From positions 3,861,501-3,925,500 of the forward strand of contig NZ_CP075175.1 in NCBI RefSeq assembly GCF_021223605.1: 64,000 nucleotides of DNA, read 5' to 3'. Under the pieces are notes generated by a model, which was not told the origin of the DNA, did no database searches, and saw nothing but the letters and a program-made list of their open reading frames with translations. Positions 8,518-17,352 of this stretch are shown piece by piece. Position numbers and translations under genes: made by a program. The first letter of the stretch is position 1; each line of letters begins with the position of its first letter. The DNA comes from Paenibacillus sp. 481. Its GTDB lineage: Bacteria > Bacillota > Bacilli > Paenibacillales > Paenibacillaceae.

Positions 8518-10594
8518 TGAGTTTCCTAGCACTGCACAACCTCATCATACGCGTCAAATGTATAGTCATCGTCCCAGCCAACAGGTTGCCCACATGCCCA
8601 ATGAACATGAACGAACAAGCGGTGACAAGCCGCTTTTTCGGCTCCTTTTTCACGTGGGGATCGGCCGTGAACATAGTACGGTGGAGGTCATGCCTGGTGT
8701 AGGTTTGCAAACGTTTATTGCTCCTTCGTATATGGACAATCCGCAAGTGATTGCTTTTAAGGAGCGCGTCGAGCTGTCCGTACAGCTTATTGCGGAGCCG
8801 AATGTTGAGATCGAGTTGTTCTGGGACCCGACTGTTGCGGATGAAGAAGATGTGAAACCTGTTCGGCTTTATGCGGCGCAGCCCCGGGTAGATCTGTACC
8901 GTTTTCAAGATAAAGTCGATTACCCTTGGCCGTGTGGGCAATACCGACTTGAAGTACGTTGTAACGGAATTAGTTATTACGGCATGTATAAGATTACGCC
9001 TAAAAACGTATCGGAGAGCGAACTGCTCGATATGCATGCGCTTATTGAAAAGCATGTATCTGGACTTACTTTCAATTGGTTCGTCCAATCACAATCGACG
9101 TCACACGGGACGGTTGCGGTTCAAGGTACAAACCGTGCAGCGGATTGGCGTTTATTCACTTGGTTTAAACGAGTAGAGCCGCTCTTAAATCGAGCCTTAA
9201 GATGGATGGAAGAGCATGGTGCGAATCGCTTAACTCCCGTATATGCCGTCGAATCAGTTGCGCGTCGAGCGACTACACGCAGCGTGCAGTGGGAGGCAAG
9301 TGCACGCGGCGTGCAATATGCAGGGACGAAACATTATAATCGTCGGATGCAGCCGGAGACGGACCGCTCTACCCATCAAGCGGTCAAGTGGTGGACGATG
9401 CAGTTGCTACAGCAGTTGCAACTGGCACAGCAGTCTTTAAAGCAAACAGAAGCGACCGTGCAGCAGCAGTGGGCCAAACTGATGAATGAATGGGAAGAAG
9501 GCAAAGAGAAAGAGCGTAAAATGACAGATCAGCGTTACGTTGCTGATGAAGAACTAGAGCAAGTGCGTAAGTTATTGACGATGAAGCAGCGCGACCGCGA
9601 AGCGGTGATGCAGCGTCGTTCAGAGCTGGAAGCGATCTCGTTAATTTGCCAACGTGAGCTAGAATCGCTGCAAAGGCGCATGCAGTCGCGATTTTGGCGG
9701 CCTATTGAAGCGGTGATGCCGCGCGTCGTGCCGGACGGTTATATGTGGGCACCACGATTAGTACGTACCTTGTGGGAACACGCAAGGACGGGGGCAGACA
9801 CAGCTGCTGCCCAAGCTGTCACGCTTGTGCCTGCCTACCGTTCAACTCCGCAAGTGTACGAGTATTACGTCTTTTTTACCGTTGTGGAGGTGCTGCAAGA
9901 ATGCGGGTTCCAGGTGGAGCCTGTATACAACGATAATCAACTTCATGGAACAGCCTCGCTAACGGATAACATCGCAAACGGAACAAGTGCTAAGCACCAT
10001 TCTGCTAATGGTTGGAACGGATTGCCTACTGGGTATGCATTAACATTTACGAAAAATGATATGCGAATCGTGGCACACTACGATGCTTTGGTAGAAGGTG
10101 ATCCGGAAACAGCCCGCATAAAAGGGACTTCTTTTTATAGTGTGGAATGGAACCGTCGCCCTGACATTCGGCTCGATTTGTACGAAGCGTCAAGCAACAC
10201 GTATTGTACGTCCATTATCATCGAAGCGAAGTATCGCCGCCTGCGTACGATGTACAGCGATGCTGGCAATACGAAGGTGGCCTTGCAAATGAGCAAGTAT
10301 TGGGCGATTTGCTACGCAGCAGCTAATGGCACCTATCGCCGTCGTTGTATCTATCAGGTCATATGTGCCTATCCTGGTGGAGAACGGAGTGCAGCGGAGC
10401 AAAGAGGCGAAGCTGGTACGTCAAATTCGTCGACTTCGCCCACTTTCCATGGAAGCGATCCGGTGGTGCAGGAAAAACCACCAGGCATTTTTTTGCAACT
10501 ATATCCAGCCCGTCAGCACAATCAAGAAATTACGGTTGGCAAACATGAGCTTGGTCGATTACTGCTGGACTGGCTCCAAAATGGTACGCGTTAA
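8501..10594 (+). CDS. DUF2357/McrC-like PD-(D/E)XK nuclease with central coiled coil
   Basis: 697 residues. The N-terminal half (about 45-290) has the beta-rich look of DUF2357 proteins, the McrC-side partners of McrB-like ATPases. Residues about 300-395 form a coiled coil (QLLQQLQLAQQSLKQTEATV, then QRRSELEAISLICQRELESL). The C-terminal nuclease shows Asp555 in RRPDIRLDL and the ExK pair Glu575/Lys577 in IIIEAKYRRL, a complete PD-(D/E)XK core. A low-complexity Ser/Thr/Gly insertion follows at about 635-655. The ATG lies inside the end of the ATPase gene, with only a weak ribosome site, pointing to translational coupling. Cleavage of modified or foreign nucleic acid is inferred from the McrBC family. 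Confidence 0.85.
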   Translation: MAIQHSEFPSTAQPHHTRQMYSHRPSQQVAHMPNEHERTSGDKPLFRLLFHVGIGREHSTVEVMPGVGLQTFIAPSYMDNPQVIAFKERVELSVQLIAEPNVEIELFWDPTVADEEDVKPVRLYAAQPRVDLYRFQDKVDYPWPCGQYRLEVRCNGISYYGMYKITPKNVSESELLDMHALIEKHVSGLTFNWFVQSQSTSHGTVAVQGTNRAADWRLFTWFKRVEPLLNRALRWMEEHGANRLTPVYAVESVARRATTRSVQWEASARGVQYAGTKHYNRRMQPETDRSTHQAVKWWTMQLLQQLQLAQQSLKQTEATVQQQWAKLMNEWEEGKEKERKMTDQRYVADEELEQVRKLLTMKQRDREAVMQRRSELEAISLICQRELESLQRRMQSRFWRPIEAVMPRVVPDGYMWAPRLVRTLWEHARTGADTAAAQAVTLVPAYRSTPQVYEYYVFFTVVEVLQECGFQVEPVYNDNQLHGTASLTDNIANGTSAKHHSANGWNGLPTGYALTFTKNDMRIVAHYDALVEGDPETARIKGTSFYSVEWNRRPDIRLDLYEASSNTYCTSIIIEAKYRRLRTMYSDAGNTKVALQMSKYWAICYAAANGTYRRRCIYQVICAYPGGERSAAEQRGEAGTSNSSTSPTFHGSDPVVQEKPPGIFLQLYPARQHNQEITVGKHELGRLLLDWLQNGTR

Positions 10595-10670
10595 GTCTCC
10601 CGGTAGTTGTCTTGTGCGTTGAAGGGGGACACGCAAGCGAGGATGTTAGGGACGTGCACTCGTGAGCGGA

Positions 10671-10700
10671 TTGACAAGTGACAAAGGGTTTCGCTAAAAT
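10671..10700 (+). promoter_or_regulatory. Strong SigA-type promoter in the gap after the McrB/DUF2357 operon
   Basis: TTGACA (10671-10676), an 18-bp spacer and TAAAAT (10695-10700). No gene with a ribosome site begins within 280 bases; a strong terminator lies 120 bases downstream. Confidence 0.55.
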
Positions 10701-10706
10701 ATGGAC

Positions 10707-10848
10707 ATAAACTCGTGTACCAAACTTAGTCCATTCATGGCAAGTATCGTAGTGGCTAAGAGGCGAAATTTTGCAGGATTGCATAGCTATTCGTGCCGTG
10801 CTATCTTTGATTTCGTTCGCCCCCTGTTCTGTTGACAGGGGGTTTTTT
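10707..10848 (+). ncRNA. Candidate small RNA or attenuator leader
   Basis: A transcript from the promoter at 10671 would run about 140 nt and end at the terminator at 10820-10848. The only start codon inside (10737) would give a 34-residue peptide without a ribosome site. No known riboswitch or RNA family is recognised. It could be an independent small RNA or a regulated leader of the EamA gene that starts at 10986. It is the only structure seen in the 10595-10985 gap. Confidence 0.4.
10820..10848 (+). terminator. Intrinsic terminator
   Basis: CCCCCTGT (10820-10827) pairs perfectly with ACAGGGGG (10835-10842), followed by six T. A classic strong terminator, well before the EamA gene. Confidence 0.88.
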
Positions 10849-10985
10849 GCTGTTTTGCCGCGCCGCTGCGCTGTTTTTCCGTTTGCTGGTATGCCGTTGG
10901 ACTGTTGTGCTCTGCTTGCTGTTTGCTACTTTACTTGTGATACGAGAAATGAGATTAAGTTCAATGGAGAGGGGAAAGTTAGGGA

Positions 10986-11900
10986 ATGGTTGCGTTTCGT
11001 TATGCGCTGCTTGTATTTTTAGGTGCATGTAGTTATGGTGCCGTGTCCACGATGATGAAGTTGGGCATTCAAGCAGGTTTTACTGTGCAACAACTTATCG
11101 GGGGACAATATGTATTCGGTTGGTTACTGCTGCTTGTACTTACAGGCTTATTTTCACGGCACAAAATGGGGTTGAAACATGTGTTGCTGCTATTAGGCTG
11201 CGGTCTATCTGTTTGCTTCACATCGATCACGTACGGTGTTGCCGTTGCGGAGTTACCCGCATCCATCGCGGTCGTCTTTTTATTTCAATTTACATGGATA
11301 GGCATACTACTTGATGCGATTGTGTCGCGGCGCCGCCCTGACAACGGACAAATAGGCGCTGTAGCTATTTTACTTGTGGGTACCGTGTTGGCGGGAGGGT
11401 TGTTGGAGCAGGGGATATCCGGGCTAACATGGAAGGGTGCTCTGTTTGGTATCCTGTCAGCGGTGTCATTTGCCCTGTACATCTTTGTTAGTGGTCGTGC
11501 GGCTGTCACCGTTCCTGTTCTCAATCGGAGCCTGACGATGATTACAAGCGCCATGCTCGTCGTGTTTATTTTATTTCCGCCTACTTTTATATGGGATGGA
11601 GCATTACTTTCTGGATTGTGGAAATATGGCCTAGCAATAGGCTTGCTAGGCATCGTCATTCCGGTTATTTTCTTCGGAATAGGTATCCCACGTATAGGCA
11701 CTAGTCTCGGCACCATACTAGGAGCGGCTGAACTGCCGGCTGCGGTTATTGTATCTGTTATCATTTTGCAGGAGCAAGTAACAGGGTTGCAATGGCTAGG
11801 AATCGTTCTCATTTTTATCGGCATTTGTGTGCCGCAAATCGCTGTAGCTGTTCGCCAACGTCGCTCAACCAAGATGACAACTAATCAAGAACAAACCTAA
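10986..11900 (+). CDS. EamA/DMT family transporter
   Basis: 304 residues with about ten hydrophobic segments and two EamA repeats, the drug/metabolite transporter fold of the cytoplasmic membrane. The second repeat ends in a motif typical of the family (GTILGAAELPAAVIVSVIIL, then QWLGIVLIFIGI). A GGAGAGGGG ribosome site precedes the ATG. The substrate cannot be read from sequence; metabolite or amino-acid efflux is common. The upstream terminator (10820) may act as an attenuator, and a terminator follows immediately. Confidence 0.9.
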   Translation: MVAFRYALLVFLGACSYGAVSTMMKLGIQAGFTVQQLIGGQYVFGWLLLLVLTGLFSRHKMGLKHVLLLLGCGLSVCFTSITYGVAVAELPASIAVVFLFQFTWIGILLDAIVSRRRPDNGQIGAVAILLVGTVLAGGLLEQGISGLTWKGALFGILSAVSFALYIFVSGRAAVTVPVLNRSLTMITSAMLVVFILFPPTFIWDGALLSGLWKYGLAIGLLGIVIPVIFFGIGIPRIGTSLGTILGAAELPAAVIVSVIILQEQVTGLQWLGIVLIFIGICVPQIAVAVRQRRSTKMTTNQEQT

Positions 11901-11924
11901 CGGAGGCCGCAGCCTCCGTTTTTT
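11899..11924 (+). terminator. Intrinsic terminator after the EamA gene
   Basis: AACGGAGGC pairs with GCCTCCGTT around a short CGCA loop, with a T-run directly after. It starts at the stop codon of the transporter gene. Confidence 0.88.
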
Positions 11925-12061
11925 GTTATAATTAGGTCCAAAGATGCAGGAAAAAAGACCTTTTCGTCGAAACTTATAAGGTTGTATAAAAGTGTTTAAT
12001 TGATCATATATTCATACATTTGACAATCAAAGAACGAAGTTTAGAAAAGAGGGGTATCATC

Positions 12062-12751
12062 TTGTCAGTCTCTATATCACCACTGTACGTCGTTCCAGGC
12101 TTTACGAAGCACTCCGTTACGCAGGCAGCACAGATCGTTTTTTTTATTATTTGGTCCAATGCAATGCGTGCCAATTTACATATAACAGAACAGGGATATG
12201 CCACTACTGGAACTTTGATGCTACACATTAAACCTGTTGCTCCATCCACGATCAAGAGTATTTATGGATATGAAGGCGTTGAAATAAATAAAGAGTGGAA
12301 TGTCGTATTAGGCAGTATGCATGCAAATGACTTTAAAATAGTAACAGTTAGGTGTGAATTGGGCGAGTGGCATCCTAATCAGCGTGAAGGAGCTAAATTG
12401 CCGATTTGTCATCTTTCCTTTATTAGTGAGCAAACGAATGTATGCTTAGAAGAGGTGGAAGTAAGCGTTTCGATGGAAGAGCAGCTGTTAGCAGCGGACG
12501 AGCCTAGGCATGAATGGTCAGATGACGTAGAAATGAAATGGCTGCGGTGGCTGTACACGCTAAAAACAGCGATATACGCGCTTTACCATGGAGATAAGCC
12601 GCTAGCCCATTGGATGCTTCAGCGACAGTTGGATGAGTTGCTGATGTTCTCTATCCATGTGGGTGACACCAAAATGAGAGATATGTATTTACAGGTGTAT
12701 GAACGACTGATGCATTATATCGAACGAACTTTCCAAGCGCAACTTCACTGA
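12062..12751 (+). CDS. Protein resembling the C-terminal part of a vWA-domain protein (probably truncated)
   Basis: 229 residues from a TTG start at 12062, chosen because AAGAGGGG lies seven bases before it. Residues about 60-140 look like the beta-sandwich that follows the vWA domain in YegL/Ca-activated-channel-like proteins (VAPSTIKSIYGYEGVEIN, then WNVVLGSMHANDFKIVTVRC). A helical end follows (WLRWLYTLKTAIYALYHGDK). No vWA domain or MIDAS motif is present, and only 140 bases separate it from the preceding terminator, so the N-terminal half is absent. It could be a shortened functional gene or a remnant. The family call is tentative. Confidence 0.5.
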   Translation: MSVSISPLYVVPGFTKHSVTQAAQIVFFIIWSNAMRANLHITEQGYATTGTLMLHIKPVAPSTIKSIYGYEGVEINKEWNVVLGSMHANDFKIVTVRCELGEWHPNQREGAKLPICHLSFISEQTNVCLEEVEVSVSMEEQLLAADEPRHEWSDDVEMKWLRWLYTLKTAIYALYHGDKPLAHWMLQRQLDELLMFSIHVGDTKMRDMYLQVYERLMHYIERTFQAQLH

Positions 12752-12831
12752 GTTTTAGGTAGAGTTAAGCATTTTGGAAAAGGAATTTTGATATCTGGCG
12801 TCGAATGTAAAAAAAAGAGATTGTAAAATTG

Positions 12832-12895
12832 TTCCTTATTGTAATCTGTATGGGAGTTTCAATATTATATGTTAAAGGTTACAAACAATAAGGAA
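12832..12895. promoter_or_regulatory. Wide inverted repeat spanning a putative -10, upstream of marR
   Basis: TTCCTTATTGT (12832-12842) and ACAATAAGGAA (12885-12895) are a perfect 11-bp inverted repeat separated by 42 bases that contain TATTAT (12863-12868). This would suit a dimeric repressor binding either side of the promoter, possibly MarR itself. The rest of the 12752-13026 gap shows nothing else clear. Confidence 0.4.
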
Positions 12896-13026
12896 TGATG
12901 AACAGAGATACGAAATGATGTACAGAGAGGGGGATAAGCTGGGGAGTGTGAGTGAGCTGCAGCTGGGTAATATGAATGAGCAGTTGAACTATGAAATATC
13001 GATTTTGCAAGAAAGGATGTAGTCGC

Positions 13027-13458
13027 ATGACGCAAGGGATGCAATCTTTAATCTCATTTTGGTTAAAAAAGAATTATCGAAACATTTGCAACTACCTAGA
13101 TCAGCGACTGGAGCAATATGACTTGACGAACTCACAATTAAGCGTGCTGTTGACGTTGTGGGAACAAGAAGGATTAACACAAAAAAGGGTAGGACAAATT
13201 CTTGGTATACAGCCGGCTTCATTAACGTTTTTATTGCGTGGCTTAGAAAAGAAAGAATTTATTAGACGAGAGCAAGATCAGCAGGACACACGGGCTAATC
13301 GTTTGTATGCAACTTCAAAGAGTCTTTTACTCAAGGAAGATTGTTTACGCATTATGGAAGAAGGTGAACAACTGCTGCGTCAATCGTTCTTAGACGAGGA
13401 AATGGCGTTATTTCGCTGTTGGCTGGAGCGGATGGAGCAAAATTTCAATAAATATTAG
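13027..13458 (+). CDS. MarR family transcriptional regulator
   Basis: 143 residues. The start at 13027 is supported by GAAAGGA upstream; an earlier in-frame ATG at 12991 lacks one. A winged helix-turn-helix is seen: LTNSQLSVLLTLWEQEGLTQ, then VGQILGIQPASLTFLLRGLE as the recognition region, and the wing with the characteristic DxRANR sequence (QQDTRANRLYATS). MarR proteins are dimeric repressors answering to phenolic ligands, oxidants or antibiotics. No transporter or enzyme sits in the same operon; the upstream inverted repeat suggests autoregulation. Confidence 0.88.
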   Translation: MTQGMQSLISFWLKKNYRNICNYLDQRLEQYDLTNSQLSVLLTLWEQEGLTQKRVGQILGIQPASLTFLLRGLEKKEFIRREQDQQDTRANRLYATSKSLLLKEDCLRIMEEGEQLLRQSFLDEEMALFRCWLERMEQNFNKY

Positions 13459-13509
13459 CCAATGGCTACTGGAGATTATTGAGATGGGGAGTACATACAT
13501 GTGTAGGAA

Positions 13510-13535
13510 AGGCTCTTGCTTGGATGCAAGAGCCT
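13510..13535. terminator. Hairpin between converging marR and spoVR
   Basis: AGGCTCTTGC pairs perfectly with GCAAGAGCCT around a six-base loop. T-richness is weak on both sides (TTTCC on the minus strand), so it more likely ends the spoVR transcript. Confidence 0.6.
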
Positions 13536-13572
13536 GGTTGCAATAACATGTTACGCTGCGATGTCGACGTGC

Positions 13573-15021
13573 TTATGTGCCGAACTTGCGCGACACTTTC
13601 TTACCGTCATACGTGAATAGTACCGTTTTTTCCTCGACAATCGTCTCCAGATGAACGCTCTTTCCCCAAAGCGTGTACACGTAAGGCAGTGTGCGTTCCA
13701 AGTACTTGAGATCAAGCTCAATGCCTTCGTATTGATGCTTGAGATACATTTCCCCTGCACGCTGATAGTCGCCATCTTGCACGACAAGGACGGGGAAACC
13801 GCCATTAACGCGAGAATAGACGAGCTGGTCGCGAATATTTTCCCATGACTTGTCGGTAATTTTCCACTCCGGCCCTTTTTTCTCGAACACGTATAAATCC
13901 AAGTCGTCTGTCAGCTTCTTCGTCAAATAGTTCCGAATAAACGAGCTGTCGGAATCAAGCTCGCGAACTTCAAATATTTTGTCACGGCCTTGGTTGGGCT
14001 GGCGACCGAGCCGTTCCTGCTCCTCTTTCGTCGGATTATCCCAGCGTTTCTCAATGTCTTCGAATATTTTCAAGCCTAAATAATAGGGATTCAGACTATT
14101 ACGCGACGGCTGCACGACAGAAGCATTCAAGCTAGAATAATCAAACGTCTCGGATGTCGATAAATCGAGCTCGCGGATAATGCGTTGGTGCCAGTAGGAG
14201 GCCCAACCTTCGTTCATGATTTTGGTCTCCATTTGAGGCCAGAAATACAGCATCTCATCACGTAGCATCGTCATGATGTCACGCTGCCAGTCCTCAAGCT
14301 CTGGCGAAAATTCTTGAATAAACCAGACGATGTCTTTTTCTGGTTCTGGTGGAAAGCGGCGTTCCGAAGCTTCATCACGAAGTCCACCTTTCAGGGCTGC
14401 CTTCGCTTCGTCGAGTGACCATAGGTCGTCGTAGACTCCTTGTGGTTTAGGTGGTTGACCCTCGCGCTGCTGGCGCATTTTAAGCTCCATGTAGCGCTGC
14501 TTATCAAGCTTCTGCGGCCGTACGAGTTGTGGATCAATATGCTCCTGAATACCGAGTACAGCATCAATAAAGCTTTCTACAGCTTGGGAGCCATATTCCA
14601 TTTCATACTGCATAATTCGTTCTGCTGTGGCGGACATGCACTCGACCATGTTGCGGTTCGTATTGGCAAAGCGGGCGTTGTTCTTAAAAAAGTCACAGTG
14701 GGCTAGCACATGTGCCACGATCAGCTTATTTTGAATCAGCGAGTTGCCATCAAGAAGAAAGGCATAGCACGGATTGGAGTTAATGACGAGCTCATAAATT
14801 TTGCTTAAGCCGAAGTCGTATTGCATTTTCATTTTGTGAAACGTTTTACCAAAGCTCCAGTGTCCGAAGCGGGTGGGCATACCGTACGCTCCGAACGTAT
14901 AAATAATGTCGGAAGGGCAAATTTCATACCGCATCGGGTAAAAATCGAGTCCAAAGCCTGCGGCGACTTCCGTAATTTCATCAATCGCGTATTCCAGTTG
15001 CCGTATTTCATCGGATGTCAT
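13573..15021 (-). CDS. spoVR: SpoVR family sporulation protein
   Basis: 482 residues, close to the family norm of about 470. Conserved segments include [20 protein letters not shown] near the N-terminus, [33 protein letters not shown] and [12 protein letters not shown] in the middle. SpoVR is a cytosolic protein needed for proper spore cortex formation in B. subtilis; its homologues occur widely with YhbH/YeaH. The ATG has GGGAGGGG upstream and overlaps the yhbH stop by four bases, so the two are co-translated. Confidence 0.95.
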   Translation of the reverse strand: MTSDEIRQLEYAIDEITEVAAGFGLDFYPMRYEICPSDIIYTFGAYGMPTRFGHWSFGKTFHKMKMQYDFGLSKIYELVINSNPCYAFLLDGNSLIQNKLIVAHVLAHCDFFKNNARFANTNRNMVECMSATAERIMQYEMEYGSQAVESFIDAVLGIQEHIDPQLVRPQKLDKQRYMELKMRQQREGQPPKPQGVYDDLWSLDEAKAALKGGLRDEASERRFPPEPEKDIVWFIQEFSPELEDWQRDIMTMLRDEMLYFWPQMETKIMNEGWASYWHQRIIRELDLSTSETFDYSSLNASVVQPSRNSLNPYYLGLKIFEDIEKRWDNPTKEEQERLGRQPNQGRDKIFEVRELDSDSSFIRNYLTKKLTDDLDLYVFEKKGPEWKITDKSWENIRDQLVYSRVNGGFPVLVVQDGDYQRAGEMYLKHQYEGIELDLKYLERTLPYVYTLWGKSVHLETIVEEKTVLFTYDGKKVSRKFGT

Positions 15022-16169
15022 GCCCGCACCCCTCCCGGCTGCTTTTTAAAAAAGTGCTTGAGTGCTTTATATACTTCTGCCTTTTCTTTAATGACATAAT
15101 ACATAAAATTAGGTAGGTTTATGCTGCGATATGCTGACATGAGGGTACTGCTGCGGTTATATTGATTGACTTCGCCATATCCGAACATGTTTGTTCGCTT
15201 TAACATTTCTGTGATGAGCTTTACACAGCGCTCGTTGTCACTCGTTAAATTGTCCCCGTCCGAAAAGTGGAACGGATAAATGTTATAGCTCGACGACGGA
15301 TAACGTTGGTCAATAATTTCTAACGCTTTAATATAAGCGGACGAGCAAATCGTTCCACCGCTTTCGCCGCGAGTAAAAAAGTCTTCTTCACTCACGACCT
15401 TTGCTTCCGTATGGTGCGCAATAAACACGATCTCCACCTTTTCATACTGACGCCGTAAAAAGCGTGCCATCCAGAAGAAGAAGCTGCGAGCGCAATATTT
15501 TTCAAAGGAACCCATCGATCCCGACGTATCCATCATCGCGATAATGACAGCATTGGAATGGGGCTTCACGATTTCTTCCCACGTCTTAAAGCGCAAATCC
15601 TCCGGGTTAATGCCGTGAATGCCAGGGGTGCCGGAAAGTGCGTTGCGACGCAAATTTTCTAAGATCGTTCGCTTTTTGTCGATGTTGGACATGATTCCTT
15701 TTTTACGAATATCGTTAAAGCGAATCTCTATCGTCTCCAACTGGTCCTTATCTTTTTGCTGTAAATTAGGCAGCTCCAATTCATCGAACAACATGTTTTC
15801 CAGCTCCGCGATGTTGATCTCGGCTTCAACGATGTCTGCTCCAGGCTGATTGCCAGCTTGTTGCCCTTTGCCTTGTCCTTGCTGGCTGTCTGTGCCGAGC
15901 ACATCTCCGACTTTGCTGTTGCCGTTGCCTTGCCCGACATGCTTCTTCTTATTAAAGTTGTATACGAAGCGGAATTCATCTAAGCTCCGAATCGGAACTT
16001 TAATGATTTGTTTGCCGTCTGACATAATGATGTTCTCCTCGGTAACGAGATCGGGGAGATTTTGCTTGATGGCTTCGCGCACTTTTTGCTGATGACGCGC
16101 CTGATCTTGGTAGCCCTTACGGTGGAGCGACCAGTCTTCGCGGGAAACAATAAACGTCCGTGAATCCAT
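15018..16169 (-). CDS. yhbH: YhbH/DUF444 sporulation-associated protein with vWA-like domain
   Basis: 383 residues. The N-terminal part ([20 protein letters not shown], then [13 protein letters not shown]) is diagnostic of DUF444. A linker rich in Gly/Gln (about 90-115) leads to a vWA-like domain with a MIDAS-type [11 protein letters not shown] motif. YhbH is produced in sporulation; homologues are encoded with the PrkA kinase and SpoVR. Here prkA is not adjacent: the gene upstream is an unrelated Uma2-type protein on the other strand. AGGAGGTG precedes the ATG. It forms an operon with spoVR. Confidence 0.95.
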   Translation of the reverse strand: MDSRTFIVSREDWSLHRKGYQDQARHQQKVREAIKQNLPDLVTEENIIMSDGKQIIKVPIRSLDEFRFVYNFNKKKHVGQGNGNSKVGDVLGTDSQQGQGKGQQAGNQPGADIVEAEINIAELENMLFDELELPNLQQKDKDQLETIEIRFNDIRKKGIMSNIDKKRTILENLRRNALSGTPGIHGINPEDLRFKTWEEIVKPHSNAVIIAMMDTSGSMGSFEKYCARSFFFWMARFLRRQYEKVEIVFIAHHTEAKVVSEEDFFTRGESGGTICSSAYIKALEIIDQRYPSSSYNIYPFHFSDGDNLTSDNERCVKLITEMLKRTNMFGYGEVNQYNRSSTLMSAYRSINLPNFMYYVIKEKAEVYKALKHFFKKQPGGVRA

Positions 16170-16304
16170 TATGAGGCACCTCCTGATCGCTGATAAGAAT
16201 AGTTGCTCTTAATCAATATATTCATTTTCCGGGGTGTTATGTGATGGGAGCGAAGAACTATGATAAACTACGTGGTATATCACTAAAAAGCGAGGGAACA
16301 GGTA

Positions 16305-16865
16305 ATGAAAAATCCTGAACCGCATCCTAGATACACATACGCCGATATTCAAGAGTGGGATGGAAGATGGGAGCTCATTTACGATGTGCCTTACAACATG
16401 ACCCCCGCGCCTTCTACTGAGCATCAGCGAATTTTGGGCAGTCTTTATTTTGAACTACGTTCTTTTCTAAAAGGTACAAAGTGCGAGCCTTTTGTAGCAC
16501 CCTTCGACGTGCGTCTTAGTGAGGAGGGGGAATATCATTCTCCAGACCACGTTTGTCAGCCCGACATTTCGGTCATTTGTAATCCAGAGCAAATTGATGA
16601 AAAAGGCGTACGAGGTGCCCCTAAATTAGTTATCGAGATATTGTCGCCTTCAACGGCACTTAAAGATCGGAACGAGAAGTTTAAGCTTTATGAAAAATAT
16701 GGCGTTGCGGAATATTGGATTGTGGATCCTACACATTTAACGATAGAAGTGTATGGCTTCGAGGAAGGAAGCTATCGCAAGCGGGAAGTGTTCGGAAAGG
16801 AAGATCGACTGCGCTCATTTGCCCTGCATGAGTTCACTATACATTTAGCCGAGGTGTTCCATTAG
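16305..16865 (+). CDS. Uma2 family (DUF820) PD-(D/E)XK endonuclease-like protein
   Basis: 186 residues. The conserved Uma2 core is present: VCQPDISVIC, then GAPKLVIEILSPSTALKDRNEK and YGVAEYWIVDPTHLTIEVY. The Asp in QPDIS and the Glu in VIEILSP correspond to the predicted PD-(D/E)XK metal site. The family is abundant in cyanobacteria and also found in Firmicutes, where its function is poorly understood. The ATG is preceded by GGGAAC. It is not in an operon. An imperfect hairpin follows. Confidence 0.88.
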   Translation: MKNPEPHPRYTYADIQEWDGRWELIYDVPYNMTPAPSTEHQRILGSLYFELRSFLKGTKCEPFVAPFDVRLSEEGEYHSPDHVCQPDISVICNPEQIDEKGVRGAPKLVIEILSPSTALKDRNEKFKLYEKYGVAEYWIVDPTHLTIEVYGFEEGSYRKREVFGKEDRLRSFALHEFTIHLAEVFH

Positions 16866-16889
16866 TGTTGATAGCTAGGCAAATTAAAT

Positions 16890-16929
16890 AGAGCTATCGC
16901 CGGCTACCATGTAGCACTGCGACAGCTCT
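16890..16929. terminator. Imperfect hairpin between converging genes
   Basis: AGAGCTATCGC and GCGACAGCTCT pair at 10 of 11 positions with an 18-base loop. No T-run, so terminator function is uncertain. Confidence 0.4.
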
Positions 16930-16979
16930 AGGCAGCTTAGAGACTGCCATGCCTTGATGTTCGGTTCTGGGCCAAAATA

Positions 16980-17162
16980 TTAAGATCCGCCTGTACGACG
17001 GCGCTGATTGTTTGGCTTTTTGTTGTTTTGGCTTTTAAGCGCTTTAGTGGACTTGTCGGCGAATTGGCCGTTTTTTTGGTCCGCTTGTTGCTGTTTTTTC
17101 TTAGCCAAAAGGGCTTTAGCGGCATCTGCCAAACTTGTTTTCTTCTGATCATTGGTTTCCAT
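16980..17162 (-). CDS. Small basic protein of unknown function
   Basis: 60 residues: an N-terminal helix-like segment (TSLADAAKALLAKKKQQQ) followed by a Lys/Asn/Arg-rich tail ending NNQRRRTGGS. It has a GAAAGGAAGG ribosome site 12 bases before the ATG, which supports a real gene. No known domain is recognised; the strong basic charge would suit binding RNA, DNA or the ribosome, but nothing proves it. It stands alone between the Uma2 gene and the malic enzyme operon. Confidence 0.7.
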   Translation of the reverse strand: METNDQKKTSLADAAKALLAKKKQQQADQKNGQFADKSTKALKSQNNKKPNNQRRRTGGS

Positions 17163-17305
17163 CGTGATGAAACCTTCCTTTCAATATCACATCTTTACGA
17201 GGTGTCGATCGTTAACCTAGCGGTTCATATCGAACATCGTATCTGATGTTAGACTAACACGAGCGTGTCGTTTGAGCAACATTGTTTTTAACGAATCGGA
17301 AACAA

Positions 17306-17340
17306 CAGCCCCTTACTTCGCTAACGCGAGGTTGGGGCTG
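17306..17340 (-). terminator. Terminator of the tctCBA-malic enzyme operon
   Basis: CAGCCCC (17306-17312) pairs with GGGGCTG (17334-17340) around a 21-base loop that itself contains CGCTAACGCG. On the minus strand the stem is followed by TTGTTT. Confidence 0.65.
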
Positions 17341-17352
17341 CGTTTGTTACTA

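Noticed and set aside
10737-10841. 34-codon peptide inside the candidate small RNA
   Set aside because: No ribosome site, and the stop falls inside the terminator hairpin.
12013-12020. CATACATT as a SigE -10 element before the vWA-like gene
   Set aside because: The -10 fits, but no -35 element is present at the correct distance.
12020-12061. TTG at 12020 as start of the vWA-like protein
   Set aside because: No ribosome site before it; the TTG at 12062 has AGAGGGG at the right distance.
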